Source of the DNA: an uncultured Bacilli bacterium
GTDB lineage: Bacteria; Bacillota_I; Bacilli_A; RF39; UBA660
NCBI GenBank assembly: GCA_910586635.1
Contig: CAJUJA010000005.1
Coordinates: forward strand, 1-33,893
DNA: 33,893 nt
Direction of reading: 5' to 3'
Below, in pieces: positions 16,361 through 24,121 of this stretch. The stretch's first letter is position 1. Each line of letters starts with the position of its first letter. A program made the position numbers and the translations under genes. Under the pieces are notes generated by a model. The model was not told the origin of the DNA. It saw only the letters and a program-made list of their open reading frames with translations, and made no database searches.

Positions 16361-17119
16361 CTATCTTTCATAAGTTGGAATATAGAATTTATGTAAATTA
16401 TTCTGATGTAGTTTCTCAATTTTTTCAGCAACTTTCTTATCAAGTTTTGTTTTATCTTCCATATAAGTTGCAATTTCTTTATAAGTAACGCCTAATTTTT
16501 CTTCATCACTTTGTCCTGATAGACCATCACTTGGCTTTTTATATAATACTTTTTTAGGGACATTCAAATATTCTCCGATTTTAATAACTTCTTCTACTGT
16601 ATAGTTTGCAATTGGAGCAATATCATGAACTGAATCTCCTCCTTTTGTGAAATATCCTACATAAAGTTCACTCTTATTAGAAGTTCCTGCGACCAAATAA
16701 ATTTTGCCTTTTAAAGTGCTATATAAAGCTGCCAAATAATATACAGTAGCCATTCTAAGTCTTGGTTTTAGATTAATATCACTATTTTTTACCTCTTCTT
16801 TACTAAAATCTCCTATCTTTTGAAGTTCTTCTTTAAAAGTATCAAAAATAGAGGTAAGATCAAAGTCTATTAGTTCAAATCCATAATAATCACTAATTAA
16901 TTTAGCATCGTTTTTATCTTCCTTTTTAGAATGACATGGTAAGGTTACCCCAATTACGTTTTCACAACCCAGTGCTTTTGTCATTAAAGCTGCAACAACA
17001 GCAGAATCTTTTCCTCCACTAATTCCTAAAATGGCACCTCCTAAATTGTTTTTTTGATAATAATCTTGAATAAATTTGATGATATTATTTACCTCTTTTT
17101 CGGCATTAAACGCTTCCAT
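16361..17119 (-). CDS. nadE: NH3-dependent NAD synthetase
   Basis: Converts NaAD to NAD with ATP and ammonia. It is 252 aa, with the PP-loop GISGGKDSAVVAALM (residues 33-47) and GTSNKSELYVGYFTKGGDS (about 145-163) conserved. There is no glutaminase domain, so free ammonia or a separate amidase is the nitrogen source. Its start overlaps the end of the frameshifted Nudix reading frame by 14 bases, which shows the Nudix frame was once translated up to here. Confidence 0.97.
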   Translation of the reverse strand: MEAFNAEKEVNNIIKFIQDYYQKNNLGGAILGISGGKDSAVVAALMTKALGCENVIGVTLPCHSKKEDKNDAKLISDYYGFELIDFDLTSIFDTFKEELQKIGDFSKEEVKNSDINLKPRLRMATVYYLAALYSTLKGKIYLVAGTSNKSELYVGYFTKGGDSVHDIAPIANYTVEEVIKIGEYLNVPKKVLYKKPSDGLSGQSDEEKLGVTYKEIATYMEDKTKLDKKVAEKIEKLHQNNLHKFYIPTYER

Positions 17120-17351
17120 TTTTCCTCTCTCTCCTTTTTATAAATTGTCTTGATTTTTCTAAAGTATATTTAGATTGAATATCACAAATATAACCTTTTT
17201 TTATCAGATCAAATGCTTCATCCATACTACATTCAAAGTATCGAATCACTTCATCATGGTCCAGATTTTGCTTCCTTACTTTTTCACAACCTAGAGCTAC
17301 AAAGCTATAATTATAAGCACTACTGCAACCTTGATCTTGATAAAAACTATC
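17106..17351 (-). pseudogene. C-terminal part of the broken Nudix hydrolase gene
   Basis: Downstream of the stop at 17347 the +1 frame is open for 81 codons and encodes DSFYQDQGCSSAYNYSFVAL, then about 60 further residues ending QFIKRRERKNGSV. This is the usual C-terminal half of an ADP-ribose-pyrophosphatase-like Nudix protein. It has no start codon of its own and ends inside the nadE start, so it belongs to the gene at 17347-17742. A single extra base, or a small deletion, near 17350-17375 explains the break. Confidence 0.8.
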
Positions 17352-17742
17352 TAATAGATGTATATCCAGTCTCTTCTATTAATTCACGTTTTGCAGCATC
17401 AACTGGTTTTTCTTGCTTTTCAATATATCCTGCTGGAAGTTCTACACAAACTGATTCCTTAGTATGATTTCTAGGTTGTATAACCAAAACGATTTCGTTA
17501 TTATTTGTTATAGGAACCACAATGGAAGCTGAACCATCAGTTGTTCCTTTAACGATTTTCTCCCTTGGAATTACTCTTCCATTAGCAAGTTCACATAAAT
17601 ACTTTTCTACTTGAAGAAAACCCTTCCTTTTAATCGGATGTCCTAATGAATCATAGATAAACTCTTCTTTTATTAATGTCTTCTTTATCGTTTTTAACTG
17701 TTGGATATAATCAGTTAACTCTTCTAATTTTTCTTTTTGCAT
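17347..17742 (-). CDS. Nudix hydrolase (ADP-ribose pyrophosphatase-like), N-terminal part, frameshifted
   Basis: A 131-aa product that stops just after a complete Nudix box, GYIEKQEKPVDAAKRELIEE followed by TGY, matching GX5EX7REUXEEXGU. Family members are about 180-210 aa, so the C-terminal third is missing; it lies in the +1 frame at 17106-17351. The intact enzyme would split ADP-ribose to AMP and ribose-5-phosphate, clearing products of NAD breakdown. The start overlaps the pncB end by 19 bases. Between ETGY and SFYQDQG the distance is about four residues shorter than I expect, so a deletion is as likely as a one-base insertion. Confidence 0.85.
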   Translation of the reverse strand: MQKEKLEELTDYIQQLKTIKKTLIKEEFIYDSLGHPIKRKGFLQVEKYLCELANGRVIPREKIVKGTTDGSASIVVPITNNNEIVLVIQPRNHTKESVCVELPAGYIEKQEKPVDAAKRELIEETGYTSIR

Positions 17743-19220
17743 CTTTCTTTTACCTTTTGCTTTCCGATATTTTCCATCGCGGTTTGTGATGCTTGATTCA
17801 TAGCTTCATATAACATATACTCTTTTAATCTTCTCTCCTCATCTGACAAGTCAACATAGTAAGTATGTGGATTTTCTATATCAGTAATACGATCTGTTAG
17901 GGTTTGATATTCTTCTTCACAATAGATTTGTTTTTCTTTTAATGTAGGTTCTTTATAAATAAGTTCTCCATTTTTGAATATTGGTACTTGTAACTCTCTT
18001 ACTATATAATCTGTAATTTCTGTTTTCTTCCATGGGTCTTTATCAGATATTAATGTATATTTTTGTTTTGGAATGATTTCATCTTCCCTTGCAATGACAT
18101 CCCCTAAAACTTCTCCACTATCTGTATCATAGAAGCGATAAGTCTTCTTAACTCCTGGATTGGTCGTTTTCACAGTATCACCACTCACCTTTATTTTAGG
18201 AATGATTTCTCCATCTTTTTCAACAGCAACCAATTTATAAACTCCTCCAACACGCTCTTTACTTGCTGCGATATTATCTCCAGCACCAATTGAGTCAATC
18301 ACTGCTCCTTTGTTTAACATATTAGTAATTGAATACTCATCTAATCCATTAGATAAACAAATTGTAGCATCAGGATATCCAGCTTCATCTAACATCTCTT
18401 TTGCAGCTTTTGATAAATAAACTAAATCTCCTGAGTCAATTCTTATTCCTTTTAGTTTGTAACCATTTGGCTCAAGATATTCTTTACTTACTCTAATTGC
18501 ATTAGGAATACCACTTTTTAACGTATCAAATGTATCTACTAAGAAAACACAATTATCTGGATGGCTTTTGGCATAGGCTAAAAATGCATCATACTCACAT
18601 TCTGATTCTTGAACTAAAGAATGTGCCATCGTTCCAAGTACTGGGATTTTATATTTTTTTCCTGCATAGACATTACTTGTTCCACTACATCCTCCAACAT
18701 AAGCATGCTTACTTGCTTCAATTGCAGAATCTATTCCTCTTGCACGTCTTGCTCCAAACTCCATTACAGGAATTCCCTTAGCAGCAGCAGTTACTCTTTT
18801 TGCTTTTGTAGTAACCAAACTTCCATGATTAAAGTTAGCAAGTAAGGCAGTTTCTATTATTTGTGACTCCACCATATTAGCACGTACTGTAAGTACAGCT
18901 TCATTTGGAAATGCTGCAGTTCCATCTGGCATGGCATAAACGTCTCCTGTAAATTTTAAATTACTTAAATATGCAAGAAAATCCTCACTAAAACTTCCTG
19001 TTGTTCTAAGAAAATCTATATCATCTTCTTCAAATTTAAAATTTTTTAAATATTCAATCGTCTCTTCTAGCCCTCCTGTCATGGTATATCCACCATTAAA
19101 AGGATTTTTTCTAAAAAAGATATCAAAATATGCTACTTCATCCTTCTTCCCTTGATCAAAATAAGTTTGAGCCATAGTTAGCTCATAAAAATCTGTCATC
19201 ATTGTTTTATTTTCCATCAT
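17724..19220 (-). CDS. pncB: Nicotinate phosphoribosyltransferase
   Basis: Makes NaMN from nicotinate and PRPP, the committed salvage step. The start MMENKTMMTDFYELTMAQ has AGGAG five bases ahead; an ATG at 19259 would add 13 residues without a ribosome binding site. The resulting 498 aa is the length of Firmicutes PncB. Conserved stretches include TDFYELTMAQTYF, VMEFGARRARGID (near 156-168), IRIDSGDLVYLS and GAVIDSIGAGDNI. The protein ends overlapping the Nudix gene, so pncB, Nudix, nadE and nadD form one tight operon. Confidence 0.97.
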   Translation of the reverse strand: MMENKTMMTDFYELTMAQTYFDQGKKDEVAYFDIFFRKNPFNGGYTMTGGLEETIEYLKNFKFEEDDIDFLRTTGSFSEDFLAYLSNLKFTGDVYAMPDGTAAFPNEAVLTVRANMVESQIIETALLANFNHGSLVTTKAKRVTAAAKGIPVMEFGARRARGIDSAIEASKHAYVGGCSGTSNVYAGKKYKIPVLGTMAHSLVQESECEYDAFLAYAKSHPDNCVFLVDTFDTLKSGIPNAIRVSKEYLEPNGYKLKGIRIDSGDLVYLSKAAKEMLDEAGYPDATICLSNGLDEYSITNMLNKGAVIDSIGAGDNIAASKERVGGVYKLVAVEKDGEIIPKIKVSGDTVKTTNPGVKKTYRFYDTDSGEVLGDVIAREDEIIPKQKYTLISDKDPWKKTEITDYIVRELQVPIFKNGELIYKEPTLKEKQIYCEEEYQTLTDRITDIENPHTYYVDLSDEERRLKEYMLYEAMNQASQTAMENIGKQKVKERCKKKN

Positions 19221-19273
19221 TATCTCTCCTTTTTCTTTTAAATATTTTCTTAATAACATTTTTTAAAAATTAT

Positions 19274-19291
19274 AGAATACCCCTATATTCT
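19274..19291 (-). promoter_or_regulatory. Hairpin between pncA and pncB
   Basis: AGAATA / TATTCT arms around a six-base centre are followed on the minus strand by ATAATTTTTT. It may be a weak terminator or attenuator that lowers pncB relative to pncA, or an operator. The stem is only six A/T-rich pairs. Confidence 0.35.
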
Positions 19292-19339
19292 TATTATTAT
19301 TTTGTTAATATCACGCTCCTAAAAAAATATGACCTCATT

Positions 19340-19948
19340 TTATTTCATTTTCTTAACTAGTTGTATCCCTTGTTGTTTCATTAATAATTTTGCTGCATCT
19401 ACATAATTCTGTCGTTGTTCCTCTGCAAAAGTTGCGATAGCATCGGTATGTACTCTAATTTCTACATCCCTATTCCACTGATCAAAGTAATTAGCAAGTC
19501 CCATTGTTCCATTCATATCACATATATCTGTACAACATCCTACTACATCAACCTTATGAATATTTTTAGCTTTTTCTATCAATGTTCTAAAATCAGGTGC
19601 TTCCATAAAGCTTGTAGAGTTTTTCTCAATACTAACTGTATCATAATCATTTTCATATTCTTTTAATTCATCTATTACTAGCTCCTCTCCTGTTCCTCTT
19701 ACACAGTGTTTCATAGTATTTCCATTATCATCTTTAAATCTTTTATGTTCAACTGAATTTTCTTCATGTGTATCTTTGATAAGGACAATTAAATATCCTT
19801 TTGCGTTTGATTCTTTAATTAGCTCAATTTGTCTTGGGACAACATCACCAATTTTAGGATCAGCTAAAGCTCCTTTCTTTACAAAACCATTAACCATATC
19901 TACGATGATTAACATCCCTTCATACATTTCTAAATTTTTAATTTTCAT
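19340..19948 (-). CDS. pncA: Nicotinamidase
   Basis: Hydrolyses nicotinamide to nicotinate and ammonia, the first salvage step. It is a 202-aa isochorismatase-fold protein with the catalytic Asp in IIVDMVNGF (residue 17), metal-site residues in KDTHEENSVEH, HCVRGTGEEL, a candidate catalytic Lys in EKNSTSF, and the nucleophilic Cys in VVGCCTDIC (about 137-145). GGAGGAATAATAAA precedes the ATG. Nicotinamide released by any NAD-cleaving enzyme would re-enter here. Confidence 0.95.
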   Translation of the reverse strand: MKIKNLEMYEGMLIIVDMVNGFVKKGALADPKIGDVVPRQIELIKESNAKGYLIVLIKDTHEENSVEHKRFKDDNGNTMKHCVRGTGEELVIDELKEYENDYDTVSIEKNSTSFMEAPDFRTLIEKAKNIHKVDVVGCCTDICDMNGTMGLANYFDQWNRDVEIRVHTDAIATFAEEQRQNYVDAAKLLMKQQGIQLVKKMK

Positions 19949-19989
19949 TTTATTATTCCTCCTCTAATTTTTTGTTTTTCTAATTTCTC

Positions 19990-20018
19990 CATACTTACAG
20001 TGATTCCACTAAAGTATG
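19990..20018 (-). promoter_or_regulatory. Long imperfect palindrome upstream of pncA
   Basis: Nested arms CATACTT / AAGTATG and AGTG / CACT surround a four-base centre, 29 bases in all, 42 bases upstream of the pncA start. No T run follows, so it is not a terminator. It may be an operator, for example for the NrtR-like protein, or an RNA hairpin. Confidence 0.5.
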
Positions 20019-20028
20019 CATAACTTCC

Positions 20029-20346
20029 TTAATCCCAAATATAAGTACCTGATGTAATTCCAACATCATAACTTATATTTGAAACTTCATAGCCCTCATT
20101 TCTAAGAACTATACTAAATACTTCTCTAACCTCATCGTTAGAAAGTTTTCTTTCAGATTTAATCTTTTGGCTACCAATATTGATACTATTAGTTAAATTA
20201 ATATGAACATTAACACATTCTATCTCATAGAATCCTTGACATCCTATACTTGTAGTAATATCTATTTTTGTATCACTCCCCTCTACTTCCTTATAATAGG
20301 ACTCCAATATTTTTATAGTATTTTCTTTAGTGAATTTAGCTTCCAT
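20029..20346 (-). CDS. 105-aa protein of unknown function at the head of the NAD genes
   Basis: I do not recognise the family. The product is soluble, with a helical first 20 residues (KENTIKILESYYKEV), a beta-rich middle and a C-terminus ending TSGTYIWD; there is no membrane segment and only two cysteines. GAGGGGG lies five bases before the ATG. It has a perfect consensus promoter and a structured 5' leader. The gap to pncA is 80 bases with no terminator, so pncA may be read from the same promoter; a role linked to NAD salvage is only inferred from that. Confidence 0.7.
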   Translation of the reverse strand: MEAKFTKENTIKILESYYKEVEGSDTKIDITTSIGCQGFYEIECVNVHINLTNSINIGSQKIKSERKLSNDEVREVFSIVLRNEGYEVSNISYDVGITSGTYIWD

Positions 20347-20358
20347 ATAAACCCCCTC

Positions 20359-20419
20359 GGTGTTATTATCGAAGTGTTAATAACACCATTTAAAATTTTA
20401 CAAGCTTTTCTCGGCTTGT
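20359..20419 (-). promoter_or_regulatory. Structured leader / tandem palindromes upstream of the 105-aa gene
   Basis: The predicted transcript begins near 20420 and folds at once into an ACAAGC / GCTTGT hairpin with loop CGAGAAAA (20400-20419). A second hairpin has 10-bp arms GGTGTTATTA / TAATAACACC and a 9-base loop (20359-20387), and its base touches the ribosome binding site. As DNA, GTGTTA-N-TAACAC is also a palindrome (20374-20386). It may be a repressor operator or a small cis-acting RNA. Confidence 0.6.
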
Positions 20420-20426
20420 TTATAAC

Positions 20427-20455
20427 ATTATATTAATAACAATATAAAATGTCAA
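20427..20455 (-). promoter_or_regulatory. Perfect consensus promoter of the 105-aa gene / pncA
   Basis: TTGACA, 17 bases, TATAAT on the minus strand: an exact vegetative consensus. Two TGTTAT half-sites (20436-20441 and 20422-20427) lie in and beside the -10. So strong a promoter would be expected to need a repressor. Confidence 0.88.
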
Positions 20456-20475
20456 CCACTTTTTTAAATTTTTTC

Positions 20476-20502
20476 AAAAAAAAAATAGATTTCCCTATTT
20501 TT
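20476..20502 (-). terminator. Terminator of the second surface-protein gene
   Basis: AAAAATAG / CTATTTTT stem with a GGAAAT loop followed by a long T run on the minus strand, 17 bases past the stop at 20519. Confidence 0.8.
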
Positions 20503-20518
20503 CTTTTATATCAATGAT

Positions 20519-21439
20519 CTACCGATCTCTTATTTTTATCTCTATTTTACCTTTTCTATGCTCTTGGTATAAAACCATAATTCCTAATATCAAAATGATT
20601 GTTCCTAAGCAATACCCTATATAGGAATCCTTAAGCGTATCTTTTACATCCACTATCTGATCACTTTTATTACTGACTTTATAATCTCCTTCATTTGATA
20701 TTTCTTTTTCTTCAAATACATTATTCTTTTTCATAATCACTACTGGACGATACCCTGCTCCAAAGGGAACAGTTCTCAAAGAGGATAAACCAGATGATTG
20801 TTCCATAGTTGGATATTCAGTAAAAGAGAGTTCTCCATTAGTATATACTGATATCTTTTTAGATAATAAATAACTGGTTGTATATAAAAAAGGATACTCT
20901 GAATTTGTACAATTTACCACTTCTGTTGGTCCACTTGATACTACTTGATATACTGTATGATTACATCCTGCTTGACCAAGCCAACTCATATCAGGTTGTA
21001 AAACTGTTAAATCTCCTTTTATTTTCACTGTATCTTTTAAATAATTATAGTAATTATTAAAATACTTCATCTTAGCTTCATCTGTTGCATATTCACTACA
21101 AGTTGATACGTCATAAGACACCCCATCCACGCTTCCTGAGGATGCACTACATTCATTACTCTGAATTCCTACATTGGATCCGGCTACCTCAACATTTTGT
21201 AATCCTGCAGAACCAGTCCCACTAAACCAATTTCTTCCTACTTTTAAATTATACTTTGCAAATAGAGTCATTTCATCTTGATCCATCTGAATTACATAAA
21301 AATTCTCAGTACCACAAGATATTTCATCTCCTTTGTTTTTTCCATCACCCTTTACTACTTGACAAGGTGTGGCATCAACAGTAATTATTCCTATCAGTAT
21401 TACTATAAATAGTAGTAATAAATACTTACATTTATTCAT
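20519..21439 (-). CDS. Secreted, C-terminally anchored surface protein
   Basis: A 306-aa protein. A signal peptide covers residues 1-24 (MNKCKYLLLLFIVILIGI..VDATP). The outer domain has several Cys pairs (CQVVKGDGKNKGDEISC, CSASSG, CSEYAT, CNHTVYQ, CTNSEYPF) and ends with GAGYRPVVIMKK, like the RPVILI end of the protein at 8117. A spacer rich in Asp, Ser and Lys leads to a membrane helix and basic tail almost the same as in that protein (DSYIGYCLGTIILILGI here, TAYIGYCIGTIILILGI there). Function is unknown. AAGGAGAACCAC precedes the ATG. The upstream 13 bases TCATTGACAAAAT are shared, but no good -10 follows. Confidence 0.75.
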   Translation of the reverse strand: MNKCKYLLLLFIVILIGIITVDATPCQVVKGDGKNKGDEISCGTENFYVIQMDQDEMTLFAKYNLKVGRNWFSGTGSAGLQNVEVAGSNVGIQSNECSASSGSVDGVSYDVSTCSEYATDEAKMKYFNNYYNYLKDTVKIKGDLTVLQPDMSWLGQAGCNHTVYQVVSSGPTEVVNCTNSEYPFLYTTSYLLSKKISVYTNGELSFTEYPTMEQSSGLSSLRTVPFGAGYRPVVIMKKNNVFEEKEISNEGDYKVSNKSDQIVDVKDTLKDSYIGYCLGTIILILGIMVLYQEHRKGKIEIKIRDR

Positions 21440-21492
21440 GTGGTTCTCCTTCCATATTTCTACCTTTTTACTCTATGTTTACCGGATTTCCC

Positions 21493-21517
21493 CCTCTCCA
21501 GAGGATTTTGTCAATGA
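21493..21517 (-). promoter_or_regulatory. Shared -35-like element and small palindrome upstream of the surface gene
   Basis: TCATTGACAAAAT (21505-21517, minus strand) repeats the -35 context of the related surface gene. CCTCT / AGAGG arms (21493-21504) follow it. No -10 is seen at the right distance, so the promoter is uncertain. Confidence 0.35.
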
Positions 21518-21591
21518 AGAATTTGGCAACCTTGTAGACATTTTTTATAGAGAGTTCGTTATCGTACAAAAATTAAGTATATCGGAAAAGA

Positions 21592-22629
21592 CTAAAATAG
21601 TTTTAAAATATCATTAAATGTTATATATACCATTAATGCCATAAGCAAGAATAAACCAATTGTATGAATCATATTTTCTGTTTTTTGGGATATTGGAGAT
21701 CCTTTTATTTTTTCTATTATAATAAATAAGATATGTCCCCCATCAAAGGCTGGTAAGGGTAATAAGTTAATAAAACCAACATTAATACTTAAAAATGCCA
21801 TTAAATATAAGATACTTGCAAGTCCCGCTTTACTTTGTTCTCCAACAATAGAATAAATTCCAACAGGTCCCGATAATTGTTGTATTTTTATACCTCCAGT
21901 AAACAAACTTTGAATCGTTACCAACATTTGTTTAAATAAGGAACCCGTTTTAACATAAGTATATTTTATAGAATTTAAGAATCCATATTTTTTCTCACTT
22001 TTTAGACCAATTCCATATTTATAGCTGGTTGTTCCCTTTTCCATTATTTTTTTGGGTCTTATATGATAAGTTTTTCCTACACCATTTTTCTTCTGTACTT
22101 TTATTGTAGTCTCACTTTTAGGATCAGCTATTGTTAAATATAAGGATACATCATCTAATGTTGATATTTTATGATTGTTAATTCTAGTAATGATATCATT
22201 CTTTTCTATCCCCACTTGATATGCTGGATAATTTTTTGTCACATCTGATACAATGGGCTCATAGTTTGGACTTCCCCAAATTAGTGCAACGAAAAATAGG
22301 GTAAGAATTGCAAATATAAAGTTAAACCCCGGACCAAAAAACATAATTAAAAATCTTTGCCAAGGTTTTTTTGCTTGAAGTCTTCTTTTTTTAGGAACTT
22401 TTATTTGTTCTTCATCGACCTCTTCTCCTGCCATAGAACAAAAACCACCTATTGGAATTAATCTTAAACAATACTCTGTTTCTTTCCCCTTCTTATGTAA
22501 AAGCCTAGGTCCCATTCCTAATGAAAATTCATAAACATAAACACCTGTTAATTTCGCAAATAGAAAATGCCCTAGTTCATGAACAAAAATAATTACACCT
22601 AATACTAATATAAATATAATAATTGTCAT
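21592..22629 (-). CDS. rseP: Site-2 intramembrane protease RseP
   Basis: A zinc metalloprotease that cuts membrane-bound anti-sigma factors or signal peptides. It is 345 aa. The HExxH motif is in FVHELGHFLFAK (residues 16-27), a PDZ domain covers about 115-190, and the second metal motif is NLLPLPAFDGGHILF near 290. Four membrane segments are seen. It follows cdsA by nine bases, the standard Firmicutes order (cdsA, dxr, rseP) with dxr absent here. Confidence 0.95.
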   Translation of the reverse strand: MTIIIFILVLGVIIFVHELGHFLFAKLTGVYVYEFSLGMGPRLLHKKGKETEYCLRLIPIGGFCSMAGEEVDEEQIKVPKKRRLQAKKPWQRFLIMFFGPGFNFIFAILTLFFVALIWGSPNYEPIVSDVTKNYPAYQVGIEKNDIITRINNHKISTLDDVSLYLTIADPKSETTIKVQKKNGVGKTYHIRPKKIMEKGTTSYKYGIGLKSEKKYGFLNSIKYTYVKTGSLFKQMLVTIQSLFTGGIKIQQLSGPVGIYSIVGEQSKAGLASILYLMAFLSINVGFINLLPLPAFDGGHILFIIIEKIKGSPISQKTENMIHTIGLFLLMALMVYITFNDILKLF

Positions 22630-22638
22630 AATAACCTC

Positions 22639-23439
22639 CTATAGTATACCTAAAAATAAAATGGATGCTAAAACTACAAAAATGATACTATCTAATCGAT
22701 CTAGAATTCCTCCGTGGCCTGGTATTAAATTGGAAAAGTCTTTTTCCTTATAATATCTTTTTATAGAAGAAAACACTAAATCTCCGATTTGACCAAATAT
22801 AGCTAGAACTGCGGTTATAAGTATCAACACTAATAATGATAGTTCTGAACTAATAGCAATATGATAAAACAATACAGGAATAGTAATTCCCATAAATAAA
22901 CCGCCAAGCAATCCCTCTACCGTTTTATTGGGTGAAATATCTTTTGCTAATTTATGCTTTCCAATTAACCTTCCTGTAAATAGTGCAAAGGTATCTGTTA
23001 AAATAGTGATTAGTAATAGATATACAATATATAATATGTCATAATTACGGGTAATAATTATTAAGTTAAAACTAGAACCAATAAAAAGCGTAGAACCAAT
23101 TAAAAATAGTGCATCATTTAAATTATATCTTTTACTATTATTGATAAATACCATTGGTATTAAAAATACAAATATAATAAAACTCATTACCCTATAGTCT
23201 ATGGTACTATGAAATTCTATTGATGAAAAATCATTAAGTGCGAAAAAAAGTACTAGAATATAGGCAAAGACTTTCATCATAAACGGGAACTCTTTTTTCG
23301 TTTCTCTAACTTTCACTAACTCATGAAGCCCCATAACAGCTAATAATGACATTACAATAGCAAAAAGTTTTCCTCCAATTAATAAAACTGGAATAAACAC
23401 GGCTGCAATTATTACTGCACTGATAATTCTTTTTTTCAT
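22639..23439 (-). CDS. cdsA: Phosphatidate cytidylyltransferase
   Basis: Makes CDP-diacylglycerol from phosphatidate and CTP for phospholipid synthesis. From MKKRIISAVI the product is 266 aa with about seven or eight membrane helices and the C-terminal family signature (KDISPNKTVEGLLGG, GQIGDLVFSSIKR, PGHGGILDRLDS). The ATG at 23439 is chosen because GGAGGATGAA precedes it; a longer frame to 23508 would run through the promoter. It is co-transcribed with rseP. Confidence 0.96.
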   Translation of the reverse strand: MKKRIISAVIIAAVFIPVLLIGGKLFAIVMSLLAVMGLHELVKVRETKKEFPFMMKVFAYILVLFFALNDFSSIEFHSTIDYRVMSFIIFVFLIPMVFINNSKRYNLNDALFLIGSTLFIGSSFNLIIITRNYDILYIVYLLLITILTDTFALFTGRLIGKHKLAKDISPNKTVEGLLGGLFMGITIPVLFYHIAISSELSLLVLILITAVLAIFGQIGDLVFSSIKRYYKEKDFSNLIPGHGGILDRLDSIIFVVLASILFLGIL

Positions 23440-23467
23440 TTCATCCTCCAAATCATACTTTATATTT

Positions 23468-23496
23468 AGTATAATACGAAATGGGCATTTAAACAA
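23468..23496 (-). promoter_or_regulatory. Promoter of cdsA-rseP
   Basis: TTGTTT, 17 bases, TATACT on the minus strand, about 30 bases before the chosen cdsA start. Confidence 0.65.
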
Positions 23497-23511
23497 GGAA
23501 AAATCCACATA

Positions 23512-23538
23512 AATAAAAAGACAATATCAATTGCCTTT
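23512..23538 (-). terminator. Terminator after the rpsP-KH operon
   Basis: AAAGGCAAT / ATTGTCTTT stem with one G-U pair and a TGAT loop, then five T, overlapping the stop of the KH gene. Confidence 0.78.
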
Positions 23539-23786
23539 TAAAACTTATCAATATCAATTTTTACATACTTATTATCTTTTAAAGCACTACTAGCTTGAAT
23601 GAGAGTTCGAATGGCGTTAGCAGTTCTACCTGCCTTACCGATCACTCTTCCCATATCTTCTTCTGCTACAATCACTTGAATCAGTATCACATTTTCTTCC
23701 TCTGTAGGAAACTCTTTGACGCTTACTGCATCTTCATTATAAACTAATGATTTGATAATCTTTTCAGTTAAACTCACTAAATCCAT
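23538..23786 (-). CDS. khpA: KH-domain RNA-binding protein KhpA (YlqC)
   Basis: An 82-aa protein made of one type-II KH domain; the RNA-binding GxxG loop is in RVIGKAGRTANAIRTLI (residues 48-64). In Bacillus and Streptococcus KhpA pairs with KhpB and affects cell division and small RNAs. It follows rpsP by two bases, the conserved gene order in Firmicutes. Confidence 0.93.
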   Translation of the reverse strand: MDLVSLTEKIIKSLVYNEDAVSVKEFPTEEENVILIQVIVAEEDMGRVIGKAGRTANAIRTLIQASSALKDNKYVKIDIDKF

Positions 23787-23788
23787 AA

Positions 23789-24064
23789 TTATTTACCCTT
23801 CTTATTTTTAGAATCTGCGTACTTTTTCATAATTCCAGCTTCACTTAATAAGTTTCTTACGGTATCTGTTGGAATTGCTCCATTATTTAACCATTTCAAA
23901 GCGATTTCTTCATTAATTTTTACTACTTTTTCTCCTACTGGACTGTAGGTTCCAATTAATTCTAAATATTTACCATCTCTTGGTCTTCTTGAATCTGTCG
24001 CAACAATTCTATATGTAGGACGTTTTTTCGCTCCCATTCTTGTCAATCTTAATTTTACTGCCAT
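23789..24064 (-). CDS. rpsP: 30S ribosomal protein S16
   Basis: A 91-aa ribosomal protein that starts MAVKLRLTRMGAKKRPTYR, the universal S16 N-terminus. The ATG at 24064 has GGAAGG ahead and sits about 30 bases after a perfect promoter; an upstream frame to 24121 overlaps that promoter and is rejected. It is co-transcribed with khpA; trmD and rplS, often next in other species, are not here. Confidence 0.97.
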   Translation of the reverse strand: MAVKLRLTRMGAKKRPTYRIVATDSRRPRDGKYLELIGTYSPVGEKVVKINEEIALKWLNNGAIPTDTVRNLLSEAGIMKKYADSKNKKGK

Positions 24065-24092
24065 TTTTGCACCTTCCTTTCCTTGCACATTT

Positions 24093-24121
24093 ATTATATA
24101 GTATGTTTTTTTTTCTGTCAA
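24093..24121 (-). promoter_or_regulatory. Perfect consensus promoter of rpsP
   Basis: TTGACA, 17 bases, TATAAT on the minus strand, with an A-rich spacer. Confidence 0.9.

Noticed and set aside
17213..17467. 84-aa plus-strand frame across the Nudix break
   Set aside because: It is the antisense of the C-terminal Nudix frame; the minus-strand reading has clear family motifs.
23440..23508. N-terminal extension of cdsA to 23508
   Set aside because: It would translate the promoter region; GGAGG sits before the ATG at 23439, where family similarity begins.
24065..24121. N-terminal extension of rpsP to 24121
   Set aside because: The stretch is the -35/-10 promoter; S16 proteins begin at MAVKLRL.
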